From contig JAHYJL010000004.1 of the NCBI GenBank assembly GCA_019429045.1, positions 1 through 44,848 of the forward strand: 44,848 nucleotides of DNA, read 5' to 3'. The translations under genes were made by a program, and so were the position numbers. Below the pieces are notes generated by a model. The model was not told the DNA's origin, did not search any database, and saw only the letters and a list, made by a program, of their open reading frames with translations. Shown piece by piece: positions 35,363 through 42,038 of this stretch. This DNA is from Bacteroidales bacterium (GTDB taxonomy: Bacteria; Bacteroidota; Bacteroidia; Bacteroidales; JAGOPY01). Every line of letters starts with the position of its first letter. Position 1 is the stretch's first letter.

Positions 35363-37717
35363 ATGGTAAAAGGCAACTTTAGGGTACGAGATTCATTTCT
35401 TCTCAACGGCAGGAAAACCTTCCTCAACTCCGGCGAGATCCATTACTTCCGGATTCAACGCGAACTGTGGGACAAACACCTCACCGCCGCAAGAGAGGCA
35501 GGCCTGAGCACGGTCAGCACCTATGTGCCCTGGGCCTGGCACGAGGAGGCCGTGGGCGAATTTGATTTTTCCGGAAAAACCCATCCCCAGAAAGACCTGG
35601 AAGGCTGGCTCGACCGCTGCCAGGCACACGGGCTGTATTGCATCCTCAAGCCAGGGCCGTTCATCCTGGCCGAATGGCGCGGGGCCGGGCTCCCCGACTG
35701 GTTCGTAGAACAATACGGCAGCGAGGTGAAGATGCGAAACCGGAAAGGCGACATTGTCCCGGGCGACGGGGTCAGCCTGTTCCACCCGGTATTCCTCGAA
35801 AAAGTAACGCGCTGGTATGACCAGGTCATGCCGCTTATCGCCAGAAGAGAAATATCAGCCGGCGGCCCTGTTATCATGATGCAGATATGCAACGAGATCG
35901 GCGTATTCTCCTGGCTGGCGCATCAGGCGGACTATGGAGAGGAGGTGAAGAGGAGATTTGGCGATCTTCCACCGGATGGCAGGACACCTTATGCATCGAT
36001 GGAAGACCGCGGCAGGGACTACGAATGGCATCTTTTCTGGCGGTCTTATTACGGCGATTATCTGCGGATGCTGTCGAAAATGGCCCGTGACCGCGGTGTA
36101 ACCGTTCCCTTCTACCATAACCTGCCGGGATGGATTTACGGCCACGGGTACGAATTCCCGGTGAATATCACCATGTATGAAGATCTTTTCGGCGATAAAA
36201 GCGAGATCATGTTCGGGATCGACCATATCCCCGAATTCGTTTCTTACCGGAACATGCACGACGATCGCATCATCAATGATATCACGCAGGCCATGCAGGG
36301 GAACAAACCCCTTTTTGCCGCCGAGTTCCAGAGCGGTTCGCGGGAGTACCACGTGGTGACCAATCCACGCGAGACGGAGCTGTTTTACAAAGCCAGCATT
36401 GCTCACGGTCTTACCGGCTGGAATTACTATATGTTCTCACAGGGACGGAATCCCAGCCGCAGGGGATATTCCGGCGATACGTTCTACTGGTTTACGCCGC
36501 TACAGGCGGATGGGGAACGGTCAAGCCTTTTCCCCCTGGTACAAAGGATGAGCCGGATTGTCAAAACAACAGAAAGCATTATCCTGGAAGCTGAGCGGAA
36601 AGCCGGGATCTGCGTGCTTTTCTATCCGCCTTACTATGCCACCGAGCTGGAACGGCCCGAGGAAGGCGCTTCGGGGCTGACCTTCAACTATGCCGCCATC
36701 CGCCGCCCGGCATACTTCGACGGCCTGTTAAAAGCCTTACAGGTGTTAAATATCGACTATGACATGGCTGATCTGAACCAGGCCACTGCGGACAGCCTGG
36801 CCAGATACAGGCAGGTCTGGGCTTTTTGCACCGATGAGATGAATGCCCGGGAGCAGCAGGTACTGGTCGATTACACCGAGTCCGGAGGCAACCTGGTGAT
36901 TTTTCCCAACCTGCCCGACCGGGAGATGACAGGGACTCCATCCCATATCATCAGGGACTCCATCCCTGTCTCACCCGCCGGAACCGAAACCATCGACTCG
37001 CCGCTGATCGACATATTCGGCCTGAAAGACATCAAGTGCGCCAATCCGCAGGTCATTTATGATGAGAAAGCACCTGGAGATGCTGAAATTATTGCCCGGA
37101 CCATCAGAGGAAGCGCCTGCGGCTTCATCAAAACCATGGACAAGGGGACATTGATGCACCTCGGCACCTGGATCGGATTTGATACCGAAGGTCATAAACC
37201 GGTGTATGAAGCCATGCTGAAAAGATCAGGCGCCCGGCTGCGGCAGGCCTCCTCGTCAAATGACTTTATCACCGTCAGGGAAAGATTTACTGGCGATGGG
37301 AAAGGACTTCTCTTCATCGGTAATTATTATAATGAAGAACAAACCGGTAAGGTGGAATATACGCATCCGGTCAGCAGGGACTCCATCCCTATTCCATACG
37401 CAGGGGGCGAAATACTCTGGCCACCGTTATACGGCATGTTAACCCCCCTATTGCTTGAGATTGACGAAGGATTGAGCATCCTTCATAGCACTTCCGACAT
37501 CCTCGGAATTGAAAAGACCCGAGAAGGCATCAGGATCACCCTCTACGGCGACCGGGACCTCGCGGGGGAAATTGTGTTTGAAGGGGATGTTAGCAAAATC
37601 AGTTTTGTAAAAATCAATGGTGAAATAGCAAGACTGATTTCAGACAACAATCGGAAAGTTTTGTATTACAAGCACGTTCATAATAAAGAGATTAGCCTGG
37701 AATTAGGAAGAATGTAA
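35363..37717 (+). CDS. GH35 family enzyme, probable 1,2-beta-oligoglucan glucosyltransferase-type
   Basis: The protein is 784 aa with no signal peptide, so cytoplasmic. The GH35 TIM barrel begins FLNSGEIHYFRIQRELWDKHL, with AGLSTVSTYVPWAWHE and LYCILKPGPFILAEWRGAGLPDWF. The acid/base is Glu178 in QICNEIGVF and the nucleophile is Glu321 in FAAEFQSGS. Most GH35 enzymes are beta-galactosidases, but a GH35 from an Ignavibacterium album beta-1,2-glucanase cluster (IALB_1185) was shown to transfer glucosyl groups between beta-1,2-gluco-oligosaccharides. The neighbours here (GH94 21 bases downstream, GH144 genes in the window) fit that activity better than galactoside cleavage. The C-terminal half carries three copies of a 15-base repeat that shift between two reading frames. 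Confidence 0.85.
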   Translation: MVKGNFRVRDSFLLNGRKTFLNSGEIHYFRIQRELWDKHLTAAREAGLSTVSTYVPWAWHEEAVGEFDFSGKTHPQKDLEGWLDRCQAHGLYCILKPGPFILAEWRGAGLPDWFVEQYGSEVKMRNRKGDIVPGDGVSLFHPVFLEKVTRWYDQVMPLIARREISAGGPVIMMQICNEIGVFSWLAHQADYGEEVKRRFGDLPPDGRTPYASMEDRGRDYEWHLFWRSYYGDYLRMLSKMARDRGVTVPFYHNLPGWIYGHGYEFPVNITMYEDLFGDKSEIMFGIDHIPEFVSYRNMHDDRIINDITQAMQGNKPLFAAEFQSGSREYHVVTNPRETELFYKASIAHGLTGWNYYMFSQGRNPSRRGYSGDTFYWFTPLQADGERSSLFPLVQRMSRIVKTTESIILEAERKAGICVLFYPPYYATELERPEEGASGLTFNYAAIRRPAYFDGLLKALQVLNIDYDMADLNQATADSLARYRQVWAFCTDEMNAREQQVLVDYTESGGNLVIFPNLPDREMTGTPSHIIRDSIPVSPAGTETIDSPLIDIFGLKDIKCANPQVIYDEKAPGDAEIIARTIRGSACGFIKTMDKGTLMHLGTWIGFDTEGHKPVYEAMLKRSGARLRQASSSNDFITVRERFTGDGKGLLFIGNYYNEEQTGKVEYTHPVSRDSIPIPYAGGEILWPPLYGMLTPLLLEIDEGLSILHSTSDILGIEKTREGIRITLYGDRDLAGEIVFEGDVSKISFVKINGEIARLISDNNRKVLYYKHVHNKEISLELGRM
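36931..36967. repeat. AGGGACTCCATCCC(T) repeat, copies 1 and 2 (in GH35 gene)
   Basis: 36931-36944 is read as TGTPSH and 36953-36967 as RDSIPV, i.e. the same bases in different frames. The ends pair (AGGGA..TCCCT) as a small hairpin. Confidence 0.8.
37376..37390. repeat. AGGGACTCCATCCCT repeat, copy 3 (in GH35 gene)
   Basis: An exact 15-base copy, read as RDSIPI. Confidence 0.8.
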
Positions 37718-37738
37718 TATGTAGTATGTTGTACAAAA

Positions 37739-40700
37739 ATGAAAATCAATAATCAAAACGGCCTCTTCATCGAGTTCTTTGAAAATAGAGCCATCAGAAG
37801 CATCAATGCCGGTCCCATCCGCATCAGCCTGAAAGAGTCCTCCCCCTTTTCCCGGCCAGGGGCCAATATCTTCTTGAGAAAAAGAAACGAATCCCATAAC
37901 TACACCCCGATTATGGGCCCTGGCAGCAACAGCCGTTTTTCACATGGTGATGATTTCTTTTTGGCTGAGGGAAACTGGCAGGGACTGGAATACCGCTGCC
38001 TGCTGAAGCTGTCGGCGAAGAGCCTGAGCTGGCAATGGAGCATTGATGTGAAAAATTTAACAGACGCCGATGTTGATCCCGACCTGATCTGGGTGCAGGA
38101 CGTTGGGCTGAAGCCGGTGAATGCCGGATTGATCAATGAGTATTATGTGGCCCAGTACCTGGAGCGGCGCATCCTTGAGGATCAGCGCCATGGCCCGGTG
38201 ATCTGCTGCCGGCAGAACATGCGGGAATCCACCGGCCATCCCTGGCTGATGATGGCCAGCCGCAACGGTGCCGCATCAGCTTCGACCGACGGCATGCAGT
38301 TTTATGGCAAGCGTTACCGCGCGACAGGCATCCCGGAAGGGCTTCTGGCCGACCGGCTGGGAGGCGAATATGCGGGCGAATCATCGGTGGTGGCGCTGCA
38401 GGAGAAGCCTTTTACGCTCCAGCCCGGAGAAAGCCGGCACGTTGGTCTCTTTGCGTTATTCCTGCCGGATCATCCGGAGGCGACATCGGACACAGACCTT
38501 GATATGCTGGCCGGTGCTATGTCAGAATTCCTGACAGGGACTCCATCCCTTTTAACAACTGAAGCCCCATCTCCTTTAAATCCCATCAGCACCTCTCCCT
38601 TCCTCCCTGTTGATGACCTGACTGACGATGAACTGAAACGGTTTTTTGGCCATGAGTGGCGGCAGGTGGAAACAGAAAATGACCGTATCCTGTCATTTTT
38701 CAGCAGTGAAAGTAATCATGTCGTCCTCCGGCAAAAAGAAATCCTGGCCGACCGGCCGCACGGACATATTATGCAGGCCGGCTCAGGCCTGGTGCCCGAA
38801 GAAAGCATCATGTCGACAACCGCTTTCATGTCCGGGGTGTTCAACTCGCATGTGACCCAGGGCAATACCAATTTCAATACGCTGCTTTCGGTCTGCACCA
38901 GCCAGTTCAACCAGTCGCCCGAAACCGGGCAACGTATCATTTTGTCAATTGACAACCGGCAATTCCTGCTCGGCGTCCCTTCCGCCTTTGAAATGGGACT
39001 GAATCATTGCCGGTGGATCTATAAGTCTGGCAGCCATCTTTTCCAGGTCCGCACCTGGACATCGGTAAAATCGCCGCAGGTAAATATGGATTTCAAGGTT
39101 ATCAAAGGCAAACCGGTGAACCTGCTCATCACCCATCATTTTGATCCCCTCAACGGTTGGGAGATATTGCCCGGAAAGTCAACCTTAGAGAATATCGCTG
39201 TTCCGGGACCGGACAGTATGATTTCTTCCCAGTTTCCGGAGGCACGGTTCAGGATCATTGTTCAGGATCAAAAGGTAAAAGAGGGTGTCTCAAAAGTCAA
39301 AAAGTCTCTTTTTTTTATTAGTCCGACGACTGAATTCCAGGCATTAAACCGACGGGTTAACCCGTCGGTTTGTAACATACTCGGAACCAACGGCTTTAGT
39401 CGTTGGAGCACGACCCAATTCCAGGCTGCAGTCCGATTGCATAGACTTTTGGGACACCCTCTCTGTATCCGGGTGAACCAGGCGAAAGACTTCTGTCTCA
39501 GCATAATCGGCGAAGTGGTCAGCGCCGTTGAACCGCTCAGGTTTGAAAATGCCGATGAGCAATGGCATGCCGATTGCCGGGAGGCCCGCGCCGCCTGGCA
39601 GGAACTGAGCCTGAACCTTGCCCTGCACAGCAGCCAGGATGACATCGCCGCCATCCGGGAGATCCTGCCATGGTACGGGATGAATGCGCTGATCCACTAC
39701 CTGACGCCATACGGCCTGGAGCAATTCGGCGGCGCTGCCTGGGGCACGCGCGACGTGTCGCAGGGACCGGTAGAACTGCTGCTGACGCTTGGAAAATACA
39801 AGGAAGCCCGCAGGGTGCTCTGCATCATCTTCTCTAACCAGAACCCCGACGGCGGATGGCCGCAGTGGTGGATGTTCGACAGCTACAGGGAGATCCGGGC
39901 GCATGAAGCCCATGGCGATATCTTCTACTGGTGCATCATGGCCCTTGCCAGTTATATCAAGGTCACGGGCGATATGGACATTCTCAGCGAAACACTTCCC
40001 TATTATCATGGGGAAGGCCCGGCCCACGCTGAAAAAACCCGGCTCAGCGAGCATGTCGAAAGGCTCATTGACATGATCACCGCCTCATTCATCCCGGGAA
40101 CTGCCCTGGTGCCCTTCGGCGGCGGCGACTGGAACGACTCCCTGCAGCCGGTAAGCCAGGAACTGGCCCGGCGGATGATCTCCGGCTGGACGGTGGAGAT
40201 GAACTACCAGGCGTTCAGGGAATATCAGCAGGTGCACGAGATGGCCGGCAACACATCGAAAGCGGCGGAATTAGAGGAAATCTGCAGCAGGATCAAGGCC
40301 GATTTCAACAAACACCTCGTCAGGGATGGGGTGGTGGCGGGTTACGGACTACTTGAACCGGACAACAGCATCAGCGTGATGCTGCACCCGGCAGATACGA
40401 AAACCGGCATTCATTACAGCATCCTCCCGATGAACCGGGGCATTATCAGCGGAATCTTCAGCAAAGAGCAGGCTGAAAACCACCAGGCGCTGATCGAACA
40501 GCACCTGAAAGGCCCTGACGGCGCGCGCCTGATGGACCGCCCCATCAGGTACAAAGGAGGCATACAGGAAATCTTTCAGCGGGCCGAAAGCAGCACTTTC
40601 TTCGGGCGGGAGATTGGCCTGATGTACGTACACGAGCACATCCGCTACGCGGAAGCCCTGGCCATCACTGGCAAGGCGGAAGCATTCGTCAGGGCGCTGC

Positions 40701-41200
40701 GCCAGGCAATACCGGTAGACTACAGAAATATTGTCCCATGCGGCGACATCCGCCAGGCAAATTGCTATTACAGCAGCTCCGACGTTCACTTTATAAACCG
40801 CTATGAAGCCGATGAGAAATACGATGAGGTGATCCGCGGGAATATGCCCCTGAAGGGCGGATGGCGTGTCTATTCCAGCGGCCCGGGCATCTTCATCAGC
40901 CTGGTTGTAACAAGGCTGCTGGGCCTGCACATCGAAAACGGTTTCGTTATCCTCGACCCGGTAATGCCCCGGTCATTCGATGGATTATCAGCCACATTGG
41001 ATTTCATGGGCCATCCCACCCGGTTAGTTTACACCATCAGGAATGGCAACTTCAGCCCTAAGGCCGTCACAATCAACGGACAACCCATTCAATTCACTTA
41101 TGAAGAAAACGAATACCGCATGGGCGGGGCAATGATCGCTATCGAAACTTTCAAAAAAATGACAACCCAAAAGGAAAATATCGTTGAAATTCTGCTTTGA
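37739..41200 (+). CDS. GH94 glycoside phosphorylase, probable 1,2-beta-oligoglucan phosphorylase
   Basis: The protein is 1153 aa without signal peptide, so cytoplasmic. The N-terminal half is beta-sandwich-like (RAIRSINAGPIRISLKESSPFSRPGANIFLRKR; HVTQGNTNFNTLLSV). The (alpha/alpha)6 catalytic part carries YGLEQFGGAAWGTRDVSQGPVELLL, DGGWPQWWMFDSYREIRAHEAHGDIFYW and PFGGGDWNDSLQPVS, where the second Asp of DWND (Asp800) matches the GH94 general acid. GH94 enzymes cleave with phosphate; the size and the GGDWNDSLQP motif fit 1,2-beta-oligoglucan phosphorylases, yielding glucose 1-phosphate. Residues ~515-575 are encoded by a MITE-like insertion; removing it leaves ~1092 aa, the usual family size. 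Whether the inserted enzyme still folds is unknown. It sits 21 bases after GH35. Confidence 0.85.
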   Translation: MKINNQNGLFIEFFENRAIRSINAGPIRISLKESSPFSRPGANIFLRKRNESHNYTPIMGPGSNSRFSHGDDFFLAEGNWQGLEYRCLLKLSAKSLSWQWSIDVKNLTDADVDPDLIWVQDVGLKPVNAGLINEYYVAQYLERRILEDQRHGPVICCRQNMRESTGHPWLMMASRNGAASASTDGMQFYGKRYRATGIPEGLLADRLGGEYAGESSVVALQEKPFTLQPGESRHVGLFALFLPDHPEATSDTDLDMLAGAMSEFLTGTPSLLTTEAPSPLNPISTSPFLPVDDLTDDELKRFFGHEWRQVETENDRILSFFSSESNHVVLRQKEILADRPHGHIMQAGSGLVPEESIMSTTAFMSGVFNSHVTQGNTNFNTLLSVCTSQFNQSPETGQRIILSIDNRQFLLGVPSAFEMGLNHCRWIYKSGSHLFQVRTWTSVKSPQVNMDFKVIKGKPVNLLITHHFDPLNGWEILPGKSTLENIAVPGPDSMISSQFPEARFRIIVQDQKVKEGVSKVKKSLFFISPTTEFQALNRRVNPSVCNILGTNGFSRWSTTQFQAAVRLHRLLGHPLCIRVNQAKDFCLSIIGEVVSAVEPLRFENADEQWHADCREARAAWQELSLNLALHSSQDDIAAIREILPWYGMNALIHYLTPYGLEQFGGAAWGTRDVSQGPVELLLTLGKYKEARRVLCIIFSNQNPDGGWPQWWMFDSYREIRAHEAHGDIFYWCIMALASYIKVTGDMDILSETLPYYHGEGPAHAEKTRLSEHVERLIDMITASFIPGTALVPFGGGDWNDSLQPVSQELARRMISGWTVEMNYQAFREYQQVHEMAGNTSKAAELEEICSRIKADFNKHLVRDGVVAGYGLLEPDNSISVMLHPADTKTGIHYSILPMNRGIISGIFSKEQAENHQALIEQHLKGPDGARLMDRPIRYKGGIQEIFQRAESSTFFGREIGLMYVHEHIRYAEALAITGKAEAFVRALRQAIPVDYRNIVPCGDIRQANCYYSSSDVHFINRYEADEKYDEVIRGNMPLKGGWRVYSSGPGIFISLVVTRLLGLHIENGFVILDPVMPRSFDGLSATLDFMGHPTRLVYTIRNGNFSPKAVTINGQPIQFTYEENEYRMGGAMIAIETFKKMTTQKENIVEILL
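38536..38550. repeat. AGGGACTCCATCCCT repeat, copy 4 (in GH94 gene)
   Basis: An exact 15-base copy, read as TGTPSL, the other frame from copies 2 and 3. Confidence 0.8.
39281..39461 (+). mobile_element. MITE-like element inserted in frame in the GH94 gene
   Basis: The terminal inverted repeats are GAGGGTGTCTCAAAAGTC on the left and the complement of GAGGGTGTCCCAAAAGTC on the right (17 of 18 match). The 181-base interior has no transposase but contains a perfect 26-bp palindrome (39346-39371, AAACCGACGGGTT then its complement), a second stem (39387-39406, CCAACGGCT..AGTCGTTGG) and a direct repeat of aattccaggc. No clear target duplication is visible. The reading frame passes through it without a stop. 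I cannot name the parent IS family. Confidence 0.8.
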
Positions 41201-41258
41201 TCCTGTTCTGAATGATTTTAACAGGTTGGAAGACGATGAAAATGCCGCAAGGGTTGTT

Positions 41259-41525
41259 TCATGATATCGAGCTTCTGATGAGGTAAATCGTGTATGAAAT
41301 GAATATGACCAGCATAATGGAGGCCTCCCACCGGTCAAGGCGCTTTCTCTTCCCTGAAAACATTGCCAGGAAAAGAATGACTGTGCCCAGTCCCAGCAGG
41401 TATAAATCCTGGTTGAATTTTACATTGTATTTCCGGGCCAGGGCAGATCCTCCGTCGACCAGCCAGCCGGCACCTGCTATCAGTAAGGCAAAGCAAAGGA
41501 TTAACAGTAAGATTTCTACAAGCAT
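41259..41525 (-). pseudogene. Internally deleted CaCA-family sodium/calcium exchanger
   Basis: The 88-aa ORF is a fusion of the two ends of a YrbG-type exchanger. Residues 1-36 (LVEILLLILCFALLIAGAGWLVDGGSALARKYNV) match the first helix and start of the alpha-1 repeat. Residues 42-88 (YLLGLGTVILFLAMFSGKRKRLDRWEASIMLVIFISYTIYLIRS) match the last two helices, including the RWE motif. Full-length proteins have about 10-11 helices and ~320 residues; roughly 230 are missing, including both ion-binding alpha repeats. The frame is kept across the junction (NVKFNQDLY). Transport is not possible; a small membrane peptide could still be made. Confidence 0.7.
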
Positions 41526-41560
41526 TGCTTCATCATAAATGTATTGCGAAATTAATCAGA

Positions 41561-41869
41561 CTTAGCTTTGCTGCTTTCGCTCAGGAAAAATTTTCATTAA
41601 CGGTCTCCTTTCCAGATCCGGGTGTTATCAGTAAATTTGACCCTGGAAGAAAAGATCGGCCAGTTGAACCTGCTGCCTGGGTACGAAGATATCGTCACAG
41701 GTGAGGCGACCGCGTCGGAGATTGGGAGGAAAATCCAGGGCAGAAATACACTACGCCAGGGGAAGCAATATTGTGGATGACCCGGAAATGGACCGGCACC
41801 CAGGGTGGCAAAGCCATTGCGGACGTTATCTTCGGCGATGTAAATCCATCCGGCATTGCAGGGAGGTGA
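41561..41869 (+). pseudogene. Remnant of a GH3 beta-glucosidase (both ends kept, middle lost)
   Basis: Three pieces in order but in different frames are recognisable. First is a signal-peptide end (LSFAAFAQEK, 41561-41590). Next is the GH3 N-terminal stretch NLTLEEKIGQLNLLPGYEDIVTGEATASEIGRKI (in the open stretch 41601-41780). Last is the GH3 C-terminal-domain motif GTQGGKAIADVIFGDVNPSG (in 41777-41869), which in intact enzymes lies ~550-600 residues downstream. An intact gene would be ~750 codons. A GH3 that splits sophorose or short oligoglucans is the usual partner of GH144, so its loss matters for this pathway. Degraded sequence may continue to about 41935. Confidence 0.7.
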
Positions 41870-41982
41870 AATCTGTTGTAATCTACCTGCCGTCCTGATG
41901 TACTTCTCACGCGGGATCACCTGGGGAAACCGTTTGAATGAATAATCGTATTTTTACAAAAGATTTAGCACACCTTTTATCC

Positions 41983-42034
41983 AACACTAAACACCAAACA
42001 CTAAACACTAAACACCAAACACTAAACACTAAAC
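41983..42034. repeat. Heptamer array (AAACACT/AAACACC) directly before polA
   Basis: About seven units alternate t and c in the last position and end 4 bases before the polA ATG, leaving no room for a Shine-Dalgarno site. Confidence 0.9.
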
Positions 42035-42038
42035 AAAA

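Noticed and set aside
35363-37717. Ordinary beta-galactosidase for the GH35 gene
   Set aside because: Not excluded, but cytoplasmic location and GH94/GH144 context favour a beta-1,2-glucoside transferase.
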